A DNA stretch of 64,000 nt from Ascidiimonas sp046199005 (GTDB lineage: Bacteria > Bacteroidota > Bacteroidia > Flavobacteriales > Flavobacteriaceae). Below the pieces are notes generated by a model, which did not search any database, was not told where the DNA came from, and was given only the letters and a program-made list of their open reading frames with translations. A program made the position numbers and the translations under genes. The stretch is taken from contig CP176050.1 in NCBI GenBank assembly GCA_046199005.1, forward strand, positions 4,216,001-4,280,000, in the 5' to 3' direction. This document shows positions 8,578 to 15,920 of this stretch, piece by piece. The first letter of the stretch is position 1, and every line of letters begins with the position of its first letter.

Positions 8578-8781
8578 AAAAATACTTTTTAATTACTTCC
8601 TACTCTATTCTAGCTTTTCGGATTCCACTATTAATTCTTAATAAACTACGAATTAATTAATTAAAAAGAGAGAATTTACTGTTAATTAACAAAGTTTAAG
8701 ATTACGCGTAAGCTGAATTAGGTTGTGAAAAAAAGTTGAAAATTCAATAAAAGTATGCTTATACGCCCGACGTGAATATTA
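8578..8781. other. AT-rich spacer upstream of the peptide gene
   Basis: About 200 very AT-rich bases between pyk and the peptide gene, both on the reverse strand. It should hold the peptide promoter. I see only an imperfect reverse-strand match to TAnnTTTG (TAAACTTTG near 8690) and TTAATTAA-type tracts, and no hairpin that would clearly end pyk. Confidence 0.4.
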
Positions 8782-10224
8782 TTAAATATAACAACTATCG
8801 ATCTCGGTAACTCTAAGTGTATTTACCATTCCTTTTTCTTGAATAGGCATCGCCGCCAAACTTACCAGCATATCTCCTACCTCGAGAAATCCTTTTTCAC
8901 AGGCAATACGATTAACATCTTCAATAGTTTCGTCCGTACTTACAAATTTATCGTAGTAAAACGCTTTTACTCCCCATAGTAAGCTTAATTGGGTGAGAAT
9001 ACGTCGATTGGAAGTAAAGACAAGAATATGTGCCTTTGGCCTCCATGCAGAGATCTGAAAAGCAGTGTATCCACTATTGGTAAGCGTAGAAATTGCCTTG
9101 GCTTGTATTTCGTTTGCCATAAGTGCAGCGTGGTAACATACCGATTTGGTAATGTATCGCTTCGTACGAATATGTGGTGGTTCTTGGGGAACTTTAATCA
9201 AAGAAGAGTGTTCGACAGTATGAATTATACTCGACATTCGTTCAATCACCTGAACTGGATATTTACCAACCGAAGTTTCTCCAGATAGCATCACGGCGTC
9301 TGCCCCGTCCATCACCGAATTTGCCACATCGTTCACCTCAGCCCGGGTGGGGGTGAGACTCGTGATCATAGTTTCCATCATCTGGGTGGCGATGATCACA
9401 GGAATACGAGCTTTTTTAGCTCTCTGCACCAACAATTTTTGTATTAAAGGAACCTCCTGCGCCGGGACTTCTACTCCCAGATCACCACGGGCTACCATGA
9501 GGCCATCACAATATGCTACTATTTTATCTATGTTCTCGACTGCTTCCGGTTTTTCAATTTTAGCGACGATCGGGATTTTTTCACTTGTATGTTCCTTGAT
9601 CAGATTTTGAAGGTCAATTAGATCCTGACTATTTCTTACGAAAGAAAGCGCAATCCAATCTACCTGCTGTTCTATTGCAAAAATGGCGTCTTTAATATCC
9701 TTTTTGGTTAACGCAGGTAAAGAAACATGTGTATTAGGCAGATTTACTCCTTTTTTAGATTTTAGAGGTCCCCCCTGAAGTACTCTTGCACGTACTTCTT
9801 TTTTCTTATCAGTCTTAATAACTTCAAAAATAAGTTTACCATCGTCTAATAAAATGCGCTCACCTGGGTTCACATCTTTGGGGAAAGCCTTGTAATTCAT
9901 GTAAACCCTTTCTGCATTGCCTTCAAATGCTTCACCTGTAACGAAGGTTATCTCGTCTCCTTTATCGACCACCACTTCTTCTGCCATAACCCCGACTCTT
10001 AGTTTAGGACCTTGGAGATCTCCAAGAATTGCAGCAGTATATCCAAATTCATCATTTAGTGATCTAATCATGTCAATTTTCTCCTTCACACCTTCATAAT
10101 CTGCATGTGAAAAATTAATACGGAAAACATTTACTCCTGCATCAATCATTTGCTTCAAAATTTCCCTATCGTTTGTTGCAGGGCCAAGTGTAGCTACTAT
10201 TTTTGTTTTCTTATTCTTCGGCAT
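8782..10224 (-). CDS. pyk: Pyruvate kinase
   Basis: 480 residues, the normal length. It converts phosphoenolpyruvate and ADP to pyruvate and ATP at the end of glycolysis. Visible family marks: TKIVATLGPATND at the start, FRINFSHA, GDLQGPKLRVG, the catalytic KIEKPEAVEN segment, VARGDLGVEVP, IIATQMMETM and PTRAEVNDVANSVMDGADAVMLSGETSVGKYP split around the active site. The C-terminal allosteric domain is present but lacks an extra PEP-utiliser domain. The start lies three bases after the stop of the IPExxxVDY gene, so both are in one transcript with the fatty-acid/rnc genes upstream. Confidence 0.98.
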   Translation of the reverse strand: MPKNKKTKIVATLGPATNDREILKQMIDAGVNVFRINFSHADYEGVKEKIDMIRSLNDEFGYTAAILGDLQGPKLRVGVMAEEVVVDKGDEITFVTGEAFEGNAERVYMNYKAFPKDVNPGERILLDDGKLIFEVIKTDKKKEVRARVLQGGPLKSKKGVNLPNTHVSLPALTKKDIKDAIFAIEQQVDWIALSFVRNSQDLIDLQNLIKEHTSEKIPIVAKIEKPEAVENIDKIVAYCDGLMVARGDLGVEVPAQEVPLIQKLLVQRAKKARIPVIIATQMMETMITSLTPTRAEVNDVANSVMDGADAVMLSGETSVGKYPVQVIERMSSIIHTVEHSSLIKVPQEPPHIRTKRYITKSVCYHAALMANEIQAKAISTLTNSGYTAFQISAWRPKAHILVFTSNRRILTQLSLLWGVKAFYYDKFVSTDETIEDVNRIACEKGFLEVGDMLVSLAAMPIQEKGMVNTLRVTEIDSCYI

Positions 10225-10227
10225 TCC

Positions 10228-10698
10228 TTAAAAAATTAAGTTGTTTCTTGATTTTAGTGTATCAATATTAATGCTATATGCTGTACTTATCTCTTTTATA
10301 GCATTGATTTTCGATAAGGTACTTTTAATACATGTAAATTCTGCACCATTATCTATTTTTAAGAAATAATCTACTTTATTTCTTTCAGGTATTAAAAAAC
10401 GCGTCATTGTTGTATGGTCTCTGTCAAACAAACTTCCCTCAATCTCTCTTATTTCGTATGCAACATGACATTTATTCCCTAACAAATTCCAAACTGTATC
10501 TTGATATGTATCCTCCCACTCAAAAAGAGAAAAAGAAGTATTATCGTTAAAGTCTATATTAAATGAAGATCTTTTTAGTTTACTTCGAAGGTGCAAATTT
10601 AAGAAATAGGCTAATCTATAATCTTCCAAATAACTATGAATGGCGATTACAGCAAAGGTAGGTTCATAGAAGTCATCTAGTATTTTGTAAACAGCCAT
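10228..10698 (-). CDS. IPExxxVDY family protein
   Basis: 156 residues. The name-giving motif is present as IPERNKVDY near residue 108, within a family I know only from Bacteroidetes genomes, where it commonly sits between rnc and pyk as it does here. No enzyme motif, signal peptide or membrane segment is visible. The first half is rich in aromatic and charged residues (LRSKLKRSSFNIDFNDN). The conserved position suggests a housekeeping link to RNA processing or central metabolism, but no function is established from sequence. An inverted repeat lies just upstream of the start. Confidence 0.85.
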   Translation of the reverse strand: MAVYKILDDFYEPTFAVIAIHSYLEDYRLAYFLNLHLRSKLKRSSFNIDFNDNTSFSLFEWEDTYQDTVWNLLGNKCHVAYEIREIEGSLFDRDHTTMTRFLIPERNKVDYFLKIDNGAEFTCIKSTLSKINAIKEISTAYSINIDTLKSRNNLIF

Positions 10699-10705
10699 AT
10701 ATACA

Positions 10706-10723
10706 TTTACATGGAAATGTAAA
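10706..10723. repeat. Short perfect inverted repeat upstream of the IPExxxVDY gene
   Basis: TTTACAT-GGAA-ATGTAAA, flanked by TATATA on both sides, ends 8 bases from the start codon of the IPExxxVDY gene. It could be an operator or a hairpin in the mRNA leader. A TATATTTA element resembling a -7 box overlaps its far side on the reverse strand. Confidence 0.45.
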
Positions 10724-10810
10724 TATATAATTCTAAAAATGACTGTACAACTTTTAACTGTCTGTTTCCGATGAATTTAAAACGAAAACGTTGTAGTGTG
10801 AGGTCTATGA

Positions 10811-11554
10811 CTATTCTTTACTGTGGTCTATTTTTTCTTGTAAAGCGTAGTACGCCCTTTTCGCTGCTTTTTCTTCTGCCTTTTTTTTGGAGGTAGCCCT
10901 TGCTTTTGCAACTATTTTTTTATCTATGTAGAGTTTTACCGCAAAATGCTTTACCGCATCATTACCGTTATCTTCGTAAACTTCAAACTTAAAGATATTC
11001 TTTTCTTTTTGACACCATTCGATAAGCAGACTTTTATAGCTAATAACCTTACCTTCCAGTTTTTCAATATCTACATATGGATCTATGACTCTCTTATTAA
11101 TGAATTTTTCGCAATAGACAAATCCTCTATCCATATAAATGGCACCAACAAGGGCTTCAAACATATTTCCATGAATATTATCTCCAAAATGATTACGCGA
11201 AATTCGACTTTCCAGAAATTGAATGAGATTAAGATCTCTTCCAAGTTCATTGAGGTGCTCTCTACTCACAACTTTAGATCGCATTTTGGTAAGATAACCC
11301 TCGTCTCCGGAAGGAACTTCGTCATAAAGATATTTTGAGATCACCGCACTTAACATCGCATCTCCTAAAAATTCCAGACGCTCGTAATTGAGGGGATTAC
11401 CAATACGATCTTTTTTATTCGCAGAACGATGCGTAAAGGCCTTTAAATAGATAGCTATGTTTCTGGGTTTGAATCCGAGAATTTTTGATAGCGTAATAAA
11501 AAAATTCCCGTCCTCTTGGGAACGGGAATTTAGTATTTTGCTAAAAATGCTCAT
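10811..11554 (-). CDS. rnc: Ribonuclease III
   Basis: 247 residues. This double-strand-specific endoribonuclease matures rRNA and processes structured RNAs. The catalytic signature ERLEFLGDA is at residues 58-66 (Glu61, Asp65), with the second set of metal ligands in FEALVGAIYMDRGF (Glu133, Asp142). A double-stranded-RNA-binding domain occupies about residues 175-245, ending in ARATSKKKAEEKAAKRAYYAL. It starts nine bases after fabF and is part of the acpP-fabF-rnc order common in bacteria. Confidence 0.97.
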   Translation of the reverse strand: MSIFSKILNSRSQEDGNFFITLSKILGFKPRNIAIYLKAFTHRSANKKDRIGNPLNYERLEFLGDAMLSAVISKYLYDEVPSGDEGYLTKMRSKVVSREHLNELGRDLNLIQFLESRISRNHFGDNIHGNMFEALVGAIYMDRGFVYCEKFINKRVIDPYVDIEKLEGKVISYKSLLIEWCQKEKNIFKFEVYEDNGNDAVKHFAVKLYIDKKIVAKARATSKKKAEEKAAKRAYYALQEKIDHSKE

Positions 11555-11562
11555 GTATGTTT

Positions 11563-12816
11563 TTAATCGTCAAGTTTTTTGAACAACACACAGGCATTAT
11601 GTCCGCCAAAACCAAAAGTATTGCTCATCGCAACATTTACGTTACGTTTTTGAGCTTTATTTAAGGTTAAATTCAATTTCGGATCAATATTTTCATCATG
11701 AATCTCATGATTAATGGTCGGAGGAATTAAAGAATTCTGGATTGCCAATATAGATGCGATTGCTTCTATTGCACCGGCTGCTCCGAGCAAATGTCCTGTC
11801 ATTGATTTTGTTGAATTGATGTTAAGCTTGTAAGCGTGTTCACCAAAAACTTCTATAATTGCCTTAGACTCTGCAACGTCTCCTAAAGGGGTTGAGGTAC
11901 CATGCATATTTATTGCATCTACCTGTTCTGGTTTGAGACCTGCATCTGCAAGACAATTGAGCATAACCTTTTTTGCGCCGAGACCTTCTGGGTGTGGTGC
12001 TGTCATATGATGCGCATCAGCAGATAATCCTCCACCTGCTAGTTCGGCATATATTTTTGCGCCTCTTGCCTTTGCATGTTCATATTCCTCGAGAATAATA
12101 GCTCCTGCTCCTTCTCCCAAAACAAAACCGTCACGGGTTTTATCGAAGGGTCTGGAAGCCGTTTCGGGACTATCATTTCTAGTAGAAAGTGCATGCATTG
12201 CATTAAATCCACCCATTCCTGCAGAAGTTACTGCCGCTTCAGATCCTCCAGAGACAATGATGTCTGCAAAACCCAATCGTATATAATTAAGTGCGTCGAT
12301 CATTGCGTTAGCCGAAGAAGCGCAGGCAGAAACAGTCGCAAAGTTAGGTCCTCTAAATCCATACTTGATCGAAATTAAGCCAGGTGCTATGTCAGAGATC
12401 ATTTTAGGAATAAAAAAAGGGTTGAAACGCGGTGTCCCATCCCCTAAAGCAAAATTCATTACTTCATCCTGAAAAGTTTGTATCCCTCCAATACCGGCAC
12501 CCCAGATCACTCCTATTCTATCAGGATCCAAAGAATCCAGATCCATCTGAGCATCTTTAATTGCTTCTTCCGAAGCAACCATCGCATACTGAGAAAATTT
12601 ATCGAGTTTTCTTGCCTCTTTTCGATCTAGATGATCGTGTACTTCGAAGTTTTTGACTTCACAGGCAAATTGTGTTTTGAATTTGGAAGTATCAAAATAA
12701 GTAATTGGTGCAGCACCGCTTTTTCCGGTACTTAAACCTTCCCAATACTCCTTAATATTGTTACCAATGGGTGTAAGTGCCCCCAAACCTGTGACAACAA
12801 CTCGCCTTAATTTCAT
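11563..12816 (-). CDS. fabF: Beta-ketoacyl-ACP synthase II
   Basis: 417 residues, full length. It condenses malonyl-ACP with acyl-ACP in the elongation cycle of type II fatty acid synthesis. The Cys-His-His triad is visible: Cys165 in VSACASSANAM, the His of NMHGTSTPLGD near residue 305 and the His of KSMTGHLLGAAGA near 342. The N-terminal RRVVVTGLGALTPIGNN is typical of FabF. It lies six bases downstream of acpP, so the carrier and the synthase are made together. Confidence 0.98.
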   Translation of the reverse strand: MKLRRVVVTGLGALTPIGNNIKEYWEGLSTGKSGAAPITYFDTSKFKTQFACEVKNFEVHDHLDRKEARKLDKFSQYAMVASEEAIKDAQMDLDSLDPDRIGVIWGAGIGGIQTFQDEVMNFALGDGTPRFNPFFIPKMISDIAPGLISIKYGFRGPNFATVSACASSANAMIDALNYIRLGFADIIVSGGSEAAVTSAGMGGFNAMHALSTRNDSPETASRPFDKTRDGFVLGEGAGAIILEEYEHAKARGAKIYAELAGGGLSADAHHMTAPHPEGLGAKKVMLNCLADAGLKPEQVDAINMHGTSTPLGDVAESKAIIEVFGEHAYKLNINSTKSMTGHLLGAAGAIEAIASILAIQNSLIPPTINHEIHDENIDPKLNLTLNKAQKRNVNVAMSNTFGFGGHNACVLFKKLDD

Positions 12817-12822
12817 ATATTT

Positions 12823-13056
12823 TTATTTTGCTCCTTCTATATACTGAATTGCCTGCCCAACAGTGGCGATGTTTTCAGCTTGATCATCAGGAATCTGAAT
12901 GTCGAACTCTTTTTCGAACTCCATGATCAATTCCACAGTGTCTAATGAGTCTGCGCCTAAATCGTTTGTAAAGCTTGCTTCAGGTACAACCTCGTTTTCA
13001 TCTACACCTAATTTGTCTACGATAATCGCTTTTACTCGTGATGCAATGTCTGACAT
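12823..13056 (-). CDS. acpP: Acyl carrier protein
   Basis: 77 residues, acidic, with the phosphopantetheine attachment site GADSLDTVELIM (Ser37). It carries growing acyl chains for FabF and FabH. It is the first gene of the reverse-strand acpP-fabF-rnc-IPExxxVDY-pyk series. A perfect -7 element on the reverse strand lies about 31 bases upstream. The ACP is standard in length and motif. Confidence 0.98.
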   Translation of the reverse strand: MSDIASRVKAIIVDKLGVDENEVVPEASFTNDLGADSLDTVELIMEFEKEFDIQIPDDQAENIATVGQAIQYIEGAK

Positions 13057-13086
13057 AATCTTTTGTTTTAAAATTTAAATTGTTGG

Positions 13087-13115
13087 CAAAAATAAAAAAC
13101 TTTAATAGAAAACAA
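13087..13115 (-). promoter_or_regulatory. Promoter of the acpP operon
   Basis: On the reverse strand TATTTTTG (13094-13087) is a perfect TAnnTTTG -7 element, with TTG (13115-13113) 18 bases upstream as the -33 element. It is correctly placed for acpP. Confidence 0.6.
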
Positions 13116-13239
13116 CATTTTACATTTAAAATGTGCTTCTAATTTACTAATTTTTAAGGCAAGCTTTTAAAATTAGCGGTTGCTTTCTTCATAATTATTC
13201 TTTTTTTTGCACTTTAGATTAATTTAATCGCTCAAATTT

Positions 13240-13809
13240 ATGAGAATTGTGATTTTTGCCTCAGGCAATGGTAGTAATGCAGAAAACATAATAAATTATT
13301 TTTCTGATAACCAGAATATTAATGTAGTCACTGTCTTCTCAAATAAAAATGACGCCAACGTATTAAAAAGAGCTCAGAAACATCAGATAGCGACCATTGC
13401 ATTTAACAAGTTTGCTTTTTTTGAGCATGATCACATTCTAGGAATCCTTCAAAGTATAAAACCTCAATTAATAGTGCTTGCGGGCTTTTTATGGAAGCTC
13501 CCCCCACATATAATTCAGGCTTTTCCAAAAAAAATCGTGAATATTCATCCCGCTTTGCTTCCCAAATATGGAGGAAAAGGTATGTATGGCATGAATGTTC
13601 ACAATGCGGTAGTTGCCAATGGTGAGAAAGAAACAGGAATTACCATTCATTACGTAAACGAAGAATATGATGAAGGTGCGATCCTATTTCAAAAATCAAT
13701 TTCAGTTCAAAAAGAAGACACCCCAGAAACAGTAGCAGCCAAAGTTCACGATCTGGAGTATGAACATTTCCCTGAGATCATCGAAAAGATAGTACATGGA
13801 AAAATTTGA
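13240..13809 (+). CDS. purN: Phosphoribosylglycinamide formyltransferase
   Basis: 189 residues. It transfers a formyl group from 10-formyltetrahydrofolate to GAR in purine synthesis. Conserved elements: FASGNGSNAENI near the N-terminus for phosphate binding, the catalytic Asn101 and His103 in VNIHPALLPKYGGKGMYG, and Asp144 in EEYDEGAILFQ. It is divergent from acpP across a 183-base gap. Its 3' end overlaps rnhA by 14 bases, so the two are co-translated. Confidence 0.96.
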   Translation: MRIVIFASGNGSNAENIINYFSDNQNINVVTVFSNKNDANVLKRAQKHQIATIAFNKFAFFEHDHILGILQSIKPQLIVLAGFLWKLPPHIIQAFPKKIVNIHPALLPKYGGKGMYGMNVHNAVVANGEKETGITIHYVNEEYDEGAILFQKSISVQKEDTPETVAAKVHDLEYEHFPEIIEKIVHGKI

Positions 13810-14263
13810 TGTTCATATTTATACAGATGGGGGTTCGAGTGGGAATCCTGGACCTGGAGGATACGGCATAGTCATGGAATGGGCTGGCACTCCTTATAAA
13901 AAAGAATTCTCACAAGGTTTTCAAAAAACAACGAACAACCGTATGGAGTTAATGGCAGTAATTGTCGCACTGAAAAAGCTCAAAAGCCCCGGAACCAGCG
14001 TTAAAATTTTTACCGATTCTAAATATGTGGTGGATGCGGTTGAAAAAGGTTGGGTCTTTAGATGGGAACGAACTCAATTTAACGGGAAAAAAAATCCGGA
14101 TCTCTGGAAGGAATTTTTAAAGGAATACCGCAAACATTCTGTGAGCCTTCATTGGATTAAAGGTCACAACAACCATCCTCAAAACGAACGTTGTGATCAA
14201 CTAGCTGTAGCGGCCTACAAAAAGCCGAATTTACTCACAGACAGCGGTTTCGAAAACCAATAA
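13796..14263 (+). CDS. rnhA: Ribonuclease HI
   Basis: 155 residues, the usual length for a single-domain RNase HI. It degrades RNA in RNA:DNA hybrids. The catalytic DEDD set is visible: Asp11 in YTDGGSSGNPGPGG, Glu51 in NNRMELMAV, Asp74 in FTDSKYVVD and Asp134 in NERCDQLA, with the assisting His124 in IKGHNNHP. The start lies inside the last codons of purN. The pairing with purN looks like packing rather than a shared pathway. Confidence 0.97.
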   Translation: MEKFDVHIYTDGGSSGNPGPGGYGIVMEWAGTPYKKEFSQGFQKTTNNRMELMAVIVALKKLKSPGTSVKIFTDSKYVVDAVEKGWVFRWERTQFNGKKNPDLWKEFLKEYRKHSVSLHWIKGHNNHPQNERCDQLAVAAYKKPNLLTDSGFENQ

Positions 14264-14272
14264 GACTTTTTT

Positions 14273-14305
14273 TTTGCTAAAATTCATGATGAATTTGTAT
14301 TTTCG
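14273..14305 (+). promoter_or_regulatory. Probable promoter of the START-domain gene
   Basis: TTTG (14273-14276) and TATTTTCG (14298-14305), one mismatch from TAnnTTTG, are 21 bases apart. The -7 element ends 26 bases before the chosen start codon. Confidence 0.4.
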
Positions 14306-14331
14306 CAGCCAAAAATTTGGCCCTTCTGTCT

Positions 14332-14925
14332 ATGAAAATGTATTGGTTAGCTTTTTTTGTTTTTGGTTTCGTTACAGTTGCTAATGCCCAAAATTGGGAA
14401 CTGAAAAAAAATAAAAATGGAATTCAAGTGTATACCCGCTCTCTGGACTCAACGAGAATTAATGAATACAAGGCCGTAGTTTTATCAAATACTACTGTTG
14501 AAAAAGCACTCAAGGTAATTTTAGATGGTGATAATCTCTGGAAGTGGAATCACAAAACATCAGAAAGTAAAACTGTAAGCCAGATCTCCAATTCTGAGTT
14601 TATCTTTTGGATGAAAAATGATCTTCCCTGGCCGGTAAAAAACCGAGATAATGTTTCGTATGTAAAAGTTCGAGAAATCACAGATGGTTACTGGATCGAT
14701 ATTTTACCGGGGCCTTCCAATTTGGTCGCGGAGCAGGAAGGTACCATACGTATGACAAATTTTAAAGGGCATTGGTCTATTATTAAAAAGGATAAATCTG
14801 TACAGATCACCCAACAATTATATGGAGATCCGGAAGGTTCACTGCCTTCATGGCTTCTTAACTCCATTCTTACAACGGCTCCTTTTCATTCTTTTTGTGA
14901 CTTGAAGGAACTTCTTGAAAAGTAA
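14332..14925 (+). CDS. Secreted START-domain lipid-binding protein
   Basis: About 197 residues from the ATG at 14332; an upstream in-frame TTG is ignored because the ATG gives a clean signal peptide (MKMYWLAFFVFGF, cleavage near ANAQ). The mature part matches START/SRPBCC folds: WELKKNKNGIQVYTRSLDS, YKAVVLSNTTVEKALKVI, FIFWMKNDLPWPVKNRDN and GHWSIIKKD. START domains bind hydrophobic ligands in a helix-grip cavity. The export signal suggests a periplasmic or surface lipid-binding role. The ligand is unknown. Confidence 0.8.
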   Translation: MKMYWLAFFVFGFVTVANAQNWELKKNKNGIQVYTRSLDSTRINEYKAVVLSNTTVEKALKVILDGDNLWKWNHKTSESKTVSQISNSEFIFWMKNDLPWPVKNRDNVSYVKVREITDGYWIDILPGPSNLVAEQEGTIRMTNFKGHWSIIKKDKSVQITQQLYGDPEGSLPSWLLNSILTTAPFHSFCDLKELLEK

Positions 14926-14928
14926 CCT

Positions 14929-14936
14929 TATATTTG
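14929..14936 (+). promoter_or_regulatory. -7 element upstream of the PfkB kinase
   Basis: TATATTTG, a perfect TAnnTTTG match, ends 13 bases before the start codon. No clear -33 TTG is found at the right distance. Confidence 0.4.
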
Positions 14937-14949
14937 CAAAAAAAATTAT

Positions 14950-15876
14950 ATGGGCAAATTACTTATCGTAGGAACTGTAGCCTTTGATGCAATTGAAACT
15001 CCTTTTGGCAAAACTGATAAAATTTTAGGTGGAGCTGGTACTTTTATTGGTCTTTCAGCTTCCTATTTTGATGTAAATTCGGCTATCGTCTCGGTTGTTG
15101 GTGAAGATTTTCCTGATGAATATATAGCTATGCTGAAGGACCGAAATATAAATACGACTGCGATTGAAGTAGTTAAAGGGGGTAAAACATTCTTTTGGAA
15201 AGGAAAATATCATAATGATCTTAATTCGAGAGATACGCTAGACACACAACTGAATGTTCTTGCCGACTTCCAGCCCGTAGTTCCTGACGATTTTAAAGAT
15301 GCTGATGTGCTTATGCTTGGTAATTTGCATCCGGGAATTCAATTAGATGTGATTGCTCAAATGGAGAAACGTCCAAAATTAATCATACTGGATACAATGA
15401 ATTTCTGGATGGATAATAGCTGGGACACCTTGATGGAAGCTATTGCAAAAGTAGATGTCATCACCATAAATGATGAAGAGGCAAGACAACTAACTAATGA
15501 GTATTCTTTGGTTAAAGCAGCTCAGAAGATTCATGAAATGGGACCTGCATACGTAGTAATAAAGAAAGGTGAACATGGTGCTTTGCTTTTTCATAATAAT
15601 GAGATTTTCTTTGCGCCTGCTCTTCCGTTAGAAGAGGTTTTTGATCCTACAGGCGCTGGAGATACTTTTGCCGGAGGCTTTGCAGGGTATTTAGCAGGAA
15701 CTTCGGATATTTCTTTTGAAAACATGAAAAATGCGATCATTTACGGATCCAATCTCGCTTCGTTTTGCGTAGAGAAATTCGGGACCGAACGTTTTGAAAG
15801 CCTTACTAAAGAGCAAGTCAATAAACGGCTGCAACAGTTTAAGCACTTAACGCAGTTCGATATAGAATTAACGTAA
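14950..15876 (+). CDS. PfkB family sugar kinase
   Basis: 308 residues. Ribokinase-fold kinase with the N-terminal GTVAFDAIETPFG and GGAGTFIGLSASYF sugar-binding region and the C-terminal signature DPTGAGDTFAGGFAGYLA, which holds the catalytic Asp and the anion hole. The substrate is not determined; family members phosphorylate sugars, nucleosides or related compounds. It lies upstream of a PurF-like amidotransferase, which hints at nucleoside or ribose metabolism. A hairpin terminator separates the two genes. Confidence 0.9.
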   Translation: MGKLLIVGTVAFDAIETPFGKTDKILGGAGTFIGLSASYFDVNSAIVSVVGEDFPDEYIAMLKDRNINTTAIEVVKGGKTFFWKGKYHNDLNSRDTLDTQLNVLADFQPVVPDDFKDADVLMLGNLHPGIQLDVIAQMEKRPKLIILDTMNFWMDNSWDTLMEAIAKVDVITINDEEARQLTNEYSLVKAAQKIHEMGPAYVVIKKGEHGALLFHNNEIFFAPALPLEEVFDPTGAGDTFAGGFAGYLAGTSDISFENMKNAIIYGSNLASFCVEKFGTERFESLTKEQVNKRLQQFKHLTQFDIELT

Positions 15877-15882
15877 TGAATG

Positions 15883-15908
15883 ATGCCCGAATAGTACGGG
15901 CATTTTTT
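15883..15908 (+). terminator. Hairpin with U tract between the PfkB kinase and PurF-like genes
   Basis: ATGCCCG-AATAGTA-CGGGCAT followed by six T. It is textbook in form but ends only 12 bases before the next start codon, leaving no room for a promoter after it, so it may work as an attenuator or partial terminator. Confidence 0.75.
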
Positions 15909-15920
15909 AATTTATAAACC

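Noticed and set aside
10946..11338. 130-residue plus-strand frame antisense to rnc
   Set aside because: It lies wholly within RNase III and has biased, low-complexity composition.
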